DNA of 64,000 nt, from the NCBI RefSeq assembly GCF_038593855.1, contig NZ_CP151996.1:744001-808000 (forward strand). Direction: 5' to 3'. Within the stretch, counting starts at the first letter, position 1, and every line of letters starts with the position of its first letter. Below, in pieces: positions 9,246 to 17,761 of the stretch. The notes under the pieces were generated by a model. The model had not been told where the DNA came from. It made no database searches and saw only the letters and a program-made list of their open reading frames with translations. This DNA comes from Lysinibacillus sp. FSL M8-0337 (GTDB lineage Bacteria; Bacillota; Bacilli; Bacillales_A; Planococcaceae). The position numbers and the translations under genes were made by a program.

Positions 9246-9279
9246 AACTTCCTTTCTCACATAAATGAGGAAGGAAGTT
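9246..9279 (+). other. Intercistronic hairpin in the Isd operon
   Basis: Arms 9246-9259 (AACTTCCTTTCTCA) and 9266-9279 (TGAGGAAGGAAGTT) pair over 14 bp with one G-U. No long T-run follows. It may be an mRNA-processing/stability element or a leaky terminator that sets the ratio of the highly expressed SLH gene to the downstream genes. Confidence 0.55.
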
Positions 9280-9312
9280 ACTGTTGCTTTTAGAGAAATA
9301 GGGGGAATTTTC

Positions 9313-10560
9313 ATGAAAACATGCAAAAGAAAAGTCATCGTATTACTAGCACTTAGTGCAATGTTTTTCTTATTTGCCCCTCATTTTAATTGGCTGTATG
9401 TGCAAGCTGAAGAAGATAGTTCACTAGGAAATGGAAGCTATCAAGTTGAACTAAGTTTTTCAACTCACGATGGAATAGAACAAAACCGATTTTTTAATGA
9501 AGAAGCTACACTGGACATGAATAATGGTCAATATACATTGTCTTTGACAATCAATCATCCATATACTTTACAAGATATACATATTGAACAACCTGAAAAA
9601 TCGCTTTCTACTATTTTAACGTGGACTGAAAATTTAGTTCAGTTTGATGTGAAAGACTTAAAAGAACCAATTCGAATAAAGGGTTTAGTGGCTTCTGAAT
9701 TAGAAAAGGAAAGTCGTCCGTTTGCACAATCGTTTCAGATAAGAGTGAAAGCGCCAAGTGAAGGGATTGAACAGAATACTGAAATCGCAGAAAGTGCGCC
9801 TGAAAATGAATGGTCAATGGACTACATATTGTATGTCGATGGAAAAAAAGAACCATCGATTATGAATACGTATGTCAATCCAGTGGCTAAAATAATAGAA
9901 AAAAACGGCAGCTATTATGCTCAGATGACGATTTTAAAATCATCGTGGGTAACGAGCTTAACCGTTGAACAACAAGGTGAGCAAGTAGCACCAACACTTG
10001 TCTCTATAAATGACAATGAGCGAATTGTCGAATTTGCAGTAGTTGATTTCCAACGCCCACTTCGGATGTGGGTACAAGTAGATATTCCAGAGATAGCATA
10101 TCATCATCAATATTTTGTTGATTTACAATTTGATGAACAACAAGTGGCTCAAATTGTCGGGAAGCCTATAGAAGCAGTACCTCCTAAGCAAAACGTGATG
10201 GTGAAGTCTCCTGCTATTGCTACTGAAAAATTAGAGAAACCTTTAAAGAAGAATGCAGTTGAACCTACAACTAAGCCCAACTTGCTATCACTTCCTCCAG
10301 TTCAGCCAACTGACACAGCAATGGCAGAAGAACAGTTAGCTTTTGATCGAACACTTGATGAAAATGCGGAGGAAGCAGTTGAAGAACCTGCTGGAATTGA
10401 ACAGGAACAGCAAGCAAAAACTGAGCAAGCAAAGAACAAAATGGCAGTAAATCAGCAACTTGCGCAGCTAGATAAAGTAAAAATTGTATTGCTTGTGCTT
10501 ATTTGTGTTTTATCGGGTTGGTTAGTCGTTCGTCGCATAAGAAATTCAAAAAAAGACTGA
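9313..10560 (+). CDS. Membrane-anchored double-NEAT haem-binding protein
   Basis: ATG 9313, with GGGGGA about seven bases upstream, gives 415 residues: an N-terminal signal/anchor, two NEAT domains (~30-145 and ~165-280), a long acidic Pro/Glu/Gln linker, and a C-terminal hydrophobic helix (~388-405) with a basic tail. There is no LPxTG or NPxT motif before the helix, so it is probably held in the membrane rather than sorted. Only the second NEAT domain has the haem motif (Y263-HHQ-Y267); the first lacks both tyrosines and may bind protein or be a spacer. Position suggests a haem relay between the wall NEAT proteins and IsdE. Confidence 0.85.
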   Translation: MKTCKRKVIVLLALSAMFFLFAPHFNWLYVQAEEDSSLGNGSYQVELSFSTHDGIEQNRFFNEEATLDMNNGQYTLSLTINHPYTLQDIHIEQPEKSLSTILTWTENLVQFDVKDLKEPIRIKGLVASELEKESRPFAQSFQIRVKAPSEGIEQNTEIAESAPENEWSMDYILYVDGKKEPSIMNTYVNPVAKIIEKNGSYYAQMTILKSSWVTSLTVEQQGEQVAPTLVSINDNERIVEFAVVDFQRPLRMWVQVDIPEIAYHHQYFVDLQFDEQQVAQIVGKPIEAVPPKQNVMVKSPAIATEKLEKPLKKNAVEPTTKPNLLSLPPVQPTDTAMAEEQLAFDRTLDENAEEAVEEPAGIEQEQQAKTEQAKNKMAVNQQLAQLDKVKIVLLVLICVLSGWLVVRRIRNSKKD

Positions 10561-10580
10561 GATAAGTAGGAGATGACGAT

Positions 10581-11498
10581 ATGTGCAAAATAAAAAAGAA
10601 CTGGTTGGCATTACTAGCACTGATGACCGTATTTTTAATCGCTGGCTGTAGCAGTGGAAGCGATCAAGCAAACAATGAAGCTTCCACTGAAAAGGTTGAA
10701 GTATCGACGGACACAACTGCAAAAAGCGAAAATCGTATTATTGCTGGCACAGTTGTAATAGCTGAAATTTTAGATAAGCTAGAGTTGGATGCGATTGCTG
10801 TACCGACGACTGAAAAAAAATTAGCAGAACGCTTTAAAGGTCTGCCTACTATTGGCAATGCGATGGAGCCTGATATGGAAATTGTTAAATCATTGAACCC
10901 TACGGATGTATTATCAGTGTCAACATTAGAATACGATTTACAAGATAAATTCGAGCAACTGAAAATACCTGTACATTTTTTAAATTTCCAAAGTGTAGAT
11001 GCGATGATGGCGGAAATTAAAACGCTAGGAGAGCGCTATGATCGTACGGTTCAAGCTGACCAATTAGTGTCGGGGCTACAAAAAAATATTGATGCCGTCC
11101 AAACGGTCGCTGCTAATAAGGAAGGACCTCGTGTTTTAATTTTACTTGGTATTCCAGGTAGTTACTTAGTGGCTACAGAAAATTCTTATGCAGGTGACCT
11201 AGTTAAACGGGCTGGTGGAATAAATGTTATGGAAGGGCAAGAGGCAGAGTATTTATCATCCAATACAGAGTACTTGCACAATAGCAATCCTGATATTATT
11301 TTACGCCTTTCACACGGTATGCCTGATGAAGTAGTTAAAATGTTTGATGAAGAATTTAAAACAAATGATATTTGGAAGCATTTTGAAGCAGTGAAAAATG
11401 ACAAAGTGTATGATTTAGAAGAAGAATTATTTGGCACTACAGCTTCCTTACAAGTACCGCAAGCGTTAGGACAGCTAATGGAAATTTTCTATCGTTAA
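10581..11498 (+). CDS. isdE: Haem-binding lipoprotein of the haem ABC transporter (IsdE)
   Basis: The 305-residue product has a lipoprotein signal with lipobox IAGC (lipid Cys23) and a class III binding fold. Met95 (in NAMEPDM) and His245 (in RLSHGMP) match the Met/His pair that holds haem iron in S. aureus IsdE. LSVSTLEYDLQDKFEQLKIP also reads like IsdE. It should sit on the outer membrane face, receive haem from the NEAT proteins and deliver it to the IsdF permease. It starts 20 bases after the membrane NEAT gene, with AGGAG upstream, so it is in the same operon; a weak terminator separates it from isdF. Confidence 0.9.
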   Translation: MCKIKKNWLALLALMTVFLIAGCSSGSDQANNEASTEKVEVSTDTTAKSENRIIAGTVVIAEILDKLELDAIAVPTTEKKLAERFKGLPTIGNAMEPDMEIVKSLNPTDVLSVSTLEYDLQDKFEQLKIPVHFLNFQSVDAMMAEIKTLGERYDRTVQADQLVSGLQKNIDAVQTVAANKEGPRVLILLGIPGSYLVATENSYAGDLVKRAGGINVMEGQEAEYLSSNTEYLHNSNPDIILRLSHGMPDEVVKMFDEEFKTNDIWKHFEAVKNDKVYDLEEELFGTTASLQVPQALGQLMEIFYR

Positions 11499-11513
11499 TA
11501 TGTATTTGAAATT

Positions 11514-11552
11514 GTCGCTCGTATAGCAAGAATCTTGCCGTAGGGCGCTTTT
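11514..11552 (+). terminator. Imperfect terminator between isdE and isdF
   Basis: An imperfect stem (CGCTCGTATAGCAAGA against TCTTGCCGTAGGGCG, with G-U pairs and a bulge) is followed by CTTTTCTTATATTT. It probably ends or attenuates the upstream transcript. The 99 bases to isdF could hold a second promoter, but I see no clear one. Confidence 0.6.
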
Positions 11553-11651
11553 CTTATATTTCTAGTAGCCTTATCGTTTTATGATAACAGCTTACAAATC
11601 TTTCATCGCACAATAGATACACAAATACTAGCGGAATAAAGGAAGTCCGAT

Positions 11652-12617
11652 ATGACGAAAAAAATAATAAGCTTTTCAATTGTAATAGTGTTGTTGCTAG
11701 TTTCAATGGTTTATTCAGCAACGACGGGTAGTATTAAAATGGGCTTTTTTGAATTTATAGGGGCATTGTTTGAAGAAGGGAATAGCCAGATGGAGGCAAT
11801 TCGTGATTTACGCTTTCCTCGTATTCTTGTCGCTTTATTTGCTGGAGCTGCGCTTTCGGTTTCGGGGGTACTATTGCAATCTGTTATGCGTAATCCGCTA
11901 GCAGACGCGGGCGTTATTGGTATTTCTTCAGGGGCAGCTTTTGTTCAATTATTTATTATCTCATTTTTCCCAGCGTTATTTTTTATGACACCAGTATTAG
12001 CGTTTATAGGTGGGGCATTTGCTTGTGCACTAGTGTTTGCCTTGTCATGGAAATCGGGTTTAAGTCCACTAAAATTGATTTTAGTAGGGATTGCTATTAA
12101 TGCGATGTTTACTGGTTTGACAGAAGCATTTTTAAGCCTTGGGGGCTCACTAAATACATCTGCTACTAGTGTGGTTGGATCAAATTTAACGATGCGCACA
12201 TGGAAAGATGTGTCGACCATTGCGACATATGGAGCAATAGGTTTAGTTGCAGCATTTGCGTTATATAGCTGGTGTAATCTACTTGTTTTACAAGATAAAA
12301 CGGCAAAAAGTCTAGGCTTTAATGTGGCACGTGCCCGTTTAATAATTGCCGCTGTTGCTGTATTATTATCAGCTGTGTCAGTTGTTGTAGCAGGTGTTAT
12401 TTCATTTGTTGGTTTATTAGTCCCACATATTGCACGACGTTTGGTTGGTCATGACCATCGAGTACTTATACCATTTACCGCACTAGCAGGAGCCTTATTA
12501 ATTTTAGTAGCTGATACAATCGGTCGAACAATAGTGGCGCCCATTGAAATTCCTGCTTCAACCATTATGGCAATTATCGGTGGGCCATTCTTAATATTCC
12601 TATTACGAAAAGAGTGA
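11652..12617 (+). CDS. isdF: Haem ABC transporter permease (IsdF-like, FecCD family)
   Basis: This 321-residue polytopic FecCD permease carries LRFPRILVALFAGAALSVSG and GVISFVGLLVPHIARR signatures. AGGAAG precedes the ATG. It follows isdE and directly precedes an ABC ATPase (6-base gap) and sortase B, so haem is the expected cargo. It is clearly distinct from the two siderophore permeases at 2797-4850. The homodimer would form the channel. Confidence 0.88.
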   Translation: MTKKIISFSIVIVLLLVSMVYSATTGSIKMGFFEFIGALFEEGNSQMEAIRDLRFPRILVALFAGAALSVSGVLLQSVMRNPLADAGVIGISSGAAFVQLFIISFFPALFFMTPVLAFIGGAFACALVFALSWKSGLSPLKLILVGIAINAMFTGLTEAFLSLGGSLNTSATSVVGSNLTMRTWKDVSTIATYGAIGLVAAFALYSWCNLLVLQDKTAKSLGFNVARARLIIAAVAVLLSAVSVVVAGVISFVGLLVPHIARRLVGHDHRVLIPFTALAGALLILVADTIGRTIVAPIEIPASTIMAIIGGPFLIFLLRKE

Positions 12618-12623
12618 AGAAAT

Positions 12624-13394
12624 ATGGAAATACAAGATATTATCGTTTCCCATGATAATACACGCAATCATTTAGATGGTGTCTCAACGCAGATTCAAAA
12701 AGGTAAAATTACGACGATTATTGGTCCAAATGGCTGTGGGAAGTCGACTTTACTTAGTGTAATGTCTCGCAATCATATGCCGAAATCAGGGAATGTTTCT
12801 TTGGAAAATAAGGATTTAGTCCAGTATAAGCCTAAAGAGTTTGCTAAAAAGCTTGCGATTGTTTATCAACAAAATGATGTACCGAAAGATTTAACGATTG
12901 AAAAGTTAGTGAGTTTTGGGCGTCTGCCACATCATACAATATTAAAACGCAATGACGAGGATGATAAGAAAGCGATTGATTGGGCTTTGTCTTGTACGAA
13001 TTTACTAGAAAAACGAGACAATGATTTAGTGGCTTTATCTGGCGGGGAAAGACAGCGCGTATGGATTGCAATGGCATTAGCTCAACAATCTGAAATATTG
13101 TGTTTGGATGAGCCGACGACGTACTTAGATATTTATTATCAAATGGAGCTATTAGAACTAGTAAAAGCTTTAAATAAGGATTATGGTCTAACAATTGTTA
13201 TGGTGCTTCATGATATTAATCAGGCGATTCGCTATAGTGATCATATTATTTTGATGAAGGATGGACATATTATGGCAGAGGGAGCCCCACGTAATGTCAT
13301 TACAAAGGAAGTCATAAAAGAAGTATATGGTGTTGAAGCAATCTTCAATGAGGATGAACAGCTTGGCCTTTATATGGTACCAGTAGGTATTTAA
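12624..13394 (+). CDS. Haem ABC transporter ATPase
   Basis: The 256-residue FecE-type ATPase has Walker A GPNGCGKST, signature LSGGERQR, Walker [14 protein letters not shown] and H-loop VLHDIN. It lies six bases after isdF and 12 before srtB, so the three genes form one unit. S. aureus isd lacks a recognised ATPase gene of this type and borrows one; here the importer is complete. Confidence 0.9.
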   Translation: MEIQDIIVSHDNTRNHLDGVSTQIQKGKITTIIGPNGCGKSTLLSVMSRNHMPKSGNVSLENKDLVQYKPKEFAKKLAIVYQQNDVPKDLTIEKLVSFGRLPHHTILKRNDEDDKKAIDWALSCTNLLEKRDNDLVALSGGERQRVWIAMALAQQSEILCLDEPTTYLDIYYQMELLELVKALNKDYGLTIVMVLHDINQAIRYSDHIILMKDGHIMAEGAPRNVITKEVIKEVYGVEAIFNEDEQLGLYMVPVGI

Positions 13395-13406
13395 GTTGGT
13401 GGAACG

Positions 13407-14180
13407 ATGAAAAAATGGACATCTAAACTATTAACAGTTATATATATTGCAATATTTTTATATTCTGGTTTTACTCTTGTAAAGTATCTCTACACCTATT
13501 ATGAGTCTTCAAAGTCTTTAAAGGAAGTACAAATGCTATATGCCGAAACGTTGGCAACTATCCAAGAAGAAGATGATAAGGCAAACACGACTGAGGAAAT
13601 AAAATCAAACTATACGATAAGACCTCAATTTCACGATTTATTAGCTGTAAATAAGCGCATTGTAGGTTGGATTGCTATAGATGATACAAAGCTCAACAAT
13701 CCCATTTTACAAGCGGAAGATAATGATTTTTTTCTAACACATAATTTTAAAAATCGTGAAAGTCGTGCAGGTAGCATCTTTATGGACTATCGTAATGATG
13801 CACTCGATATTAGCCGCAATACTATTTTGTATGGTCATGCCATGAAAGATGGGACGATGTTTGGTAGTTTGAAAAATTACTTAAAACAAGACTATGCGGA
13901 TGCACATCGTACAATTTATCTGGATACCTTATATGAAGGTTATGATGTGGAAGTATTTGCAGCTTATGAAACAACCATTGATTTTTATTATATTGAAACT
14001 GAATTTAAGTCAGATAAGGATTTTATTCAATTTATTGGGGAAGTTCAAAAGCGCTCTGAAATTGATTTGAATGTAGCTGTTGGACCAGATGATAAAATTG
14101 TAACGCTGTCTACATGTAAAGATTCTGTCATGAGTGATGACCATCGATTTGTTGTGCAAGGGAAATTGGTCAAACGGTAA
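13407..14180 (+). CDS. srtB: Sortase B (class B sortase)
   Basis: The 257-residue product has an N-terminal membrane anchor (~10-30) and a class B sortase domain with the catalytic triad His144 (LYGHAMKDG), Cys237 (TLSTCKDS) and Arg247 (DDHRFVVQ). It cleaves NPxT-type sorting signals and links substrates to peptidoglycan. The one matching substrate in the window is the NPQTS protein at 7109. It closes the Isd island. No haem-degrading IsdG/HmoB gene follows it here. Confidence 0.92.
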   Translation: MKKWTSKLLTVIYIAIFLYSGFTLVKYLYTYYESSKSLKEVQMLYAETLATIQEEDDKANTTEEIKSNYTIRPQFHDLLAVNKRIVGWIAIDDTKLNNPILQAEDNDFFLTHNFKNRESRAGSIFMDYRNDALDISRNTILYGHAMKDGTMFGSLKNYLKQDYADAHRTIYLDTLYEGYDVEVFAAYETTIDFYYIETEFKSDKDFIQFIGEVQKRSEIDLNVAVGPDDKIVTLSTCKDSVMSDDHRFVVQGKLVKR

Positions 14181-14258
14181 CTTGCTTCAGCAAGAAGTCC
14201 GCTACATCGACAAATTGGAAAAACAAGAACGATGTCGAAAATAATGAAAATAAATTAC

Positions 14259-14287
14259 TTGACGTAAATTAATTATTAATATATAGT
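14259..14287 (+). promoter_or_regulatory. SigmaA-type promoter upstream of the YceI gene
   Basis: TTGACG and TATAGT are 17 bp apart. Transcription would start near 14294, giving a leader of about 170 bases that contains the operator-like repeats. Confidence 0.6.
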
Positions 14288-14298
14288 AAGTTACATAA

Positions 14299-14404
14299 AG
14301 TAATTGATTACTTTTCGTAACGTAAAATTATTTAAGTGGTACTCAAAGTAACTACATATGTTTAGCTCATTTATTTTTGGGTAACATAATTAGTGTAGTT
14401 ACTT
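14299..14404. promoter_or_regulatory. Cluster of inverted repeats with AAGTAACT cores
   Basis: AAGTAAT-tg-ATTACTT (14299-14314) is a 7-2-7 inverted repeat. AAGTAACTAC (14346-14355) and GTAGTTACTT (14395-14404) are perfect 10-base inverted arms about 40 bases apart. Similar GTAACT(T/A)AGT elements occur between DoxX and its HxlR regulator (53665, 53701), which suggests sites for an HxlR-type redox repressor. Confidence 0.45.
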
Positions 14405-14416
14405 CATATTTTAACA

Positions 14417-14438
14417 TATATCTCGAATTCGAGATATA
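14417..14438. promoter_or_regulatory. 22-bp perfect palindrome, MhqR-type operator
   Basis: The core ATCTCGAATTCGAGAT extends to a 22-bp perfect palindrome 26 bases before the YceI start. It matches the B. subtilis MhqR box as I remember it (tATCTcgaAtTCgAGATa). An MhqR homologue is encoded at 48882. Confidence 0.7.
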
Positions 14439-14463
14439 AAACAAACAATTGGAGGAATTTAAA

Positions 14464-14991
14464 ATGGCAAAATGGAATATCGATTTAGGACACTCAGCAA
14501 TTAACTTTCAAGTAAAACACATGATGGTATCAAAAGTAAAAGGCGTATTCGATAGTTATTCAGCTGATATCGAAGCAGCGGATCTTGCGGATTTAACAAC
14601 AGCAAACATTACTATTACAATTGATGCAGCAAGCATTAACACACGTAGTGAAGACCGTGATAATCACTTAAAAGCGGGTGATTTCTTTGATACAGACAGC
14701 TATCCAAACATTACGTTTAAATCAACAAGCATTACAAAAAAATCTGCTGATGAGTATGCGTTAACTGGTGATTTAACAATTAAGGATGTAACGAAATCAG
14801 TAACATTCGATACTGAATTTAACGGTAAAGGTACAAATCCATGGGGTCAGGAAGTTTATGGCTTCGAGGCAGAAACAACAATTAACCGTGAAGATTTCGG
14901 TTTAACTTGGAATGCTGCTTTAGAAACTGGTGGCGTTCTTGTAGGCAAAGATATTAAAATTTCAGTTGAACTTGAAGTGAACCCTGCTTAA
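14464..14991 (+). CDS. YceI-family lipocalin-like protein
   Basis: ATG 14464, with TTGGAGG about eight bases upstream, gives 175 residues without a signal peptide. The whole chain is one YceI domain: WNIDLGHSAINFQVKHMMVS at the start, a middle TSIT...LTGDLTIKDVTKSV strand pair and a C-terminal INREDFGLTWN motif. YceI proteins form an eight-strand lipocalin-like barrel that binds isoprenoid or amphiphilic ligands such as quinones. The cytosolic location and the MhqR-type operator suggest a role in quinone or electrophile stress; this role is inferred. It is monocistronic. Confidence 0.9.
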   Translation: MAKWNIDLGHSAINFQVKHMMVSKVKGVFDSYSADIEAADLADLTTANITITIDAASINTRSEDRDNHLKAGDFFDTDSYPNITFKSTSITKKSADEYALTGDLTIKDVTKSVTFDTEFNGKGTNPWGQEVYGFEAETTINREDFGLTWNAALETGGVLVGKDIKISVELEVNPA

Positions 14992-15009
14992 CCTAAATAT
15001 ATTAACTAC

Positions 15010-15104
15010 AATCCGCTCGACTTTTACAGGCAAGTGATGAGGAACGGAGCTAAACGCTTCCGTTTGGCGCTCATGGCTTGCTTGAAAGTCAGAGCGGATT
15101 TTTT
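15010..15104. repeat. Long palindromic intergenic element (GCGGATT type), also terminator
   Basis: Outer arms AATCCGCTC (15010-15018) and GAGCGGATT (15092-15100) close a ~90-base imperfect hairpin containing GACTTT...GCAAG / CTTGC...AAAGTC. TTTTTT follows, so it can terminate yceI. It belongs to the same family as 41904-41998. Confidence 0.75.
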
Positions 15105-15344
15105 ATTTCAGCAGTGTTGTTATCTTCATTGATTGCTATTCCATATAGTAGTTCGTTTCATTATTGTCATTTATTTTACTAAAAGTAGAATAAGTCTAGC
15201 AGTTTCTCTATTAGGACAACAACCTCGGTAAAAGAAATATGTAATCTCATTGATAGTCTGTTAAAATAATCCAGTGATATGTTACTTGCATATTTTTAGC
15301 AATTAATGCATATAAAACATCATATTGTTTTTGGGGGCGATGGG
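15105..15344. other. Intergenic stretch before the epimerase
   Basis: AT-rich, with no convincing small gene or RNA. No good promoter is seen beyond scattered TATAAT-like words. Confidence 0.4.
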
Positions 15345-16271
15345 ATGAATGTATTAGTGACAGGTGGCTATGGTTTTATTGGCAGTGCTGTGGCAAGACG
15401 ATTTTTTGAGGAAGGCGCCAATATTTATATAATTGATAATTTGAGTACGGGACATCTACGAAACATTGATTTTGAGCATAAATCGTACTTATTAAATGTT
15501 GAGGATGAAGTTTGCGAGCACTTCTTTAAGGAAGTTGCATTCGATGTAGTGATTCACTGTGCAGCGCAAACGAGTGTTCAACTTTCAATACAGGAGCCAA
15601 TGAAGGATATTTTAACGAACATTGTAGGGCTTAGCCAGATGCTCTTCTTTTCGTCAAAATACAAGGTGAAACATTTTGTCTTTGCCTCTTCTGCGGCGGT
15701 ATATGGTAATAGTCATTATCCGCCACTAGAGGAAACGGATGTAAGTGAGCCTATTTCAATGTATGGCTTAAATAAAAGTATTGGGGAAACATATTGTGAA
15801 AAGTGGCAACGTGATTATCGTTTACCAACATTAATTTACCGTTTTGCCAATGTCTTTGGACCTAGACAGCGTATGCAAGGAGAGGCTGCAGTTATTCCTA
15901 GTATGTTAAAAAGTAGTCTGGAAAGTAAGCCCTTTACTATTTATGGTGATGGAGAACAGACACGTGATTTCATCTATGTTGATGATATAGCAGATGCTAT
16001 TTATGCTGGAGTAGAAGCTAGACTGCAAGGTATCTACAATGTCTCAACCAATGAAGCATGGTCACTTCATCAAGTTATATTATTATTACAACATTTAAAT
16101 CACCCATTAGAGATACAGTATGCTCCTGCAAGAGAAGGAGATATAGAACATTCATTTTTAAATAATGAAAAACTGACGAAGGCGATTGGTTGGAAGCCCA
16201 AACATTCATTTGCAGAAGGCATCGAATTGACAATACAAGCTCTACAAAATGAAAAAATTGTTGAAATTTAA
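15345..16271 (+). CDS. NAD-dependent nucleotide-sugar epimerase/dehydratase (GalE-like extended SDR)
   Basis: ATG 15345 behind GGGGGC gives 308 residues. The extended short-chain dehydrogenase fold shows the NAD motif GGYGFIG, an acidic adenosine-binding DNLSTG, a Ser-rich ASSAAVYG stretch and the catalytic Y140xxxK144 (MYGLNK). GDGEQTRDFIYVDDIADAI is typical of UDP-glucose 4-epimerase or dTDP-glucose 4,6-dehydratase relatives. The exact sugar cannot be told. It is not in a polysaccharide cluster, and a terminator follows. Confidence 0.85.
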   Translation: MNVLVTGGYGFIGSAVARRFFEEGANIYIIDNLSTGHLRNIDFEHKSYLLNVEDEVCEHFFKEVAFDVVIHCAAQTSVQLSIQEPMKDILTNIVGLSQMLFFSSKYKVKHFVFASSAAVYGNSHYPPLEETDVSEPISMYGLNKSIGETYCEKWQRDYRLPTLIYRFANVFGPRQRMQGEAAVIPSMLKSSLESKPFTIYGDGEQTRDFIYVDDIADAIYAGVEARLQGIYNVSTNEAWSLHQVILLLQHLNHPLEIQYAPAREGDIEHSFLNNEKLTKAIGWKPKHSFAEGIELTIQALQNEKIVEI

Positions 16272-16306
16272 AGTTGGATTACTCAAGTATTTCTATAACT
16301 ATATTG

Positions 16307-16341
16307 AGTCTGTGTTCGAAATATCGAGCACAGGCTTTTTG
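16307..16341 (+). terminator. Terminator after the epimerase gene
   Basis: Stem AGTCTGTGTTCGA / TCGAGCACAGGCT (13 bp with two G-U pairs), 4-base loop, then TTTTT. Confidence 0.85.
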
Positions 16342-16483
16342 TTACGTGCCAGTCACCCAAACAAAGACAAACAATTCTGAATATTTTCGGCGCTTGGCTT
16401 AAAATTGGGAACAGCCTTTTTATTCTGACTATAGTATAATTATTGTTTAAAGGAATGTGGTGGAATGGAACGGGGGCTATCGT

Positions 16484-17761
16484 ATGCTAGTAGATTTTAA
16501 AGTAAAAAATTGCTTAAGTTATAAAGACGAGACACTATTTTCAATGGTTGCAGGGAGCCGAATTCGAAAATTAAAGGATACACACACGATGACGATGGAT
16601 TCATTAAGACTTGTGAAAAGTGCCTTTATATTTGGATCGAATGGCAGTGGCAAATCCAATTTATTTGCTACGCTAAAAATATTACGCTCATTGTTGTTTA
16701 ACTTTGAAAATCTGAATAATGTTAAGCAACTGCGATTACCCTACCAGCCATTTAAGCTTGGGGGACAGCATGATAAGCCAACAGAATTCGTGATTTCGTT
16801 ATTTCTAGAAGGCTCACTTTATGATTATGAGGTGCAATATAACGCCGAGCAAGTTCTGTATGAGCGACTTACAAAAACTACGAAAGCGATAAATGAGGAA
16901 CTCTTTGTTAGACGGTGGGAAGGAACAGAATACGTGTATGAAACTGCACAAAGTACAGCAGTTGAACTGACAAACTATACGCGGAATAATACTGCATTTT
17001 TATCGGTGTTAAATGTCTTTAATAACGCAGATGCTAAAATAATTTTTGATTGGTTTTTACATAAAATTTTATTTTTAGATGAGGTACAACATTTAGCCAG
17101 CCACCCGCTTATTCGCAAACTGGAAGAGGACGATTTTAAGAGAGAGGTCATGAAAATATTGAAAATTGCTGACTTTTCTATTCAAGATGTGACAGCACGC
17201 CGTGTTGAACGCAGAGAAAAAAATACAATAGGCTATGATAGCGATACACAAGATATTATTCATGAAGTTGATATAGATTTGCATTACCTATCGTTTAATG
17301 AAGCTGGAGCGCCGATCGGCACGGAGTCAATCAATTGGACGATGGATTCTAAAGGCACTATTAGATTGTTGCATTTAGCATGTGTCATAGTAGATGCATA
17401 CAATAAAGGGAAGACGATTTTTATAGATGAATTTGACACAGCTTTTCATGTATCCATTTGTGAATTTTTAATGACCATTATGAACAGTGAGCGCAATACT
17501 AATAATCAATTTGTTGTAACAAGCCATGAAATTAATTTACTTGATGAGCCATTACGTACTGACCAAATCTGGTTTGTCAACAAAAGCTTTAAAAATGAAT
17601 CTGAATTATACTCCTTATTTGATTTTGCTGATTTGCAGAAAAAACGAGCGGATATTTCATATGCGAAGCGTTATTTAAAGGGTGAGTTCGGAGCAACACC
17701 AGTTATTAATGAATACTTATCAACTCAATATCTACGTGAAGTGGAGGTATCTGAGCAGTGA
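16484..17761 (+). CDS. RloA-like AAA/ABC-type ATPase (AbiLi-like, putative phage defence)
   Basis: ATG 16484 has GGGGG about eight bases upstream and gives 425 residues. The N terminus (MLVDFKVKNCLSYKDET) and Walker A GSNGSGKSN (~50-58) are those of the SMC/OLD-like AAA15 ATPases. A Walker B FIDEFDTAFH (D315/E316) and the switch-like VVTSHEINLLDEP follow. The next gene overlaps by four bases (GTGA) and encodes a TOPRIM-like RloB protein. Such ATPase-TOPRIM pairs (AbiL; compare PARIS AriA/AriB, or Gabija in one chain) act in abortive phage defence. There are no other mobile-element genes beside it. Confidence 0.8.
   Translation: MLVDFKVKNCLSYKDETLFSMVAGSRIRKLKDTHTMTMDSLRLVKSAFIFGSNGSGKSNLFATLKILRSLLFNFENLNNVKQLRLPYQPFKLGGQHDKPTEFVISLFLEGSLYDYEVQYNAEQVLYERLTKTTKAINEELFVRRWEGTEYVYETAQSTAVELTNYTRNNTAFLSVLNVFNNADAKIIFDWFLHKILFLDEVQHLASHPLIRKLEEDDFKREVMKILKIADFSIQDVTARRVERREKNTIGYDSDTQDIIHEVDIDLHYLSFNEAGAPIGTESINWTMDSKGTIRLLHLACVIVDAYNKGKTIFIDEFDTAFHVSICEFLMTIMNSERNTNNQFVVTSHEINLLDEPLRTDQIWFVNKSFKNESELYSLFDFADLQKKRADISYAKRYLKGEFGATPVINEYLSTQYLREVEVSEQ

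Noticed and set aside
11571-11587. TTATC-N7-GATAA inverted repeat upstream of isdF as a Fur box
   Set aside because: Half-sites and spacing do not match the 7-1-7 consensus; it could arise by chance in AT-rich DNA.
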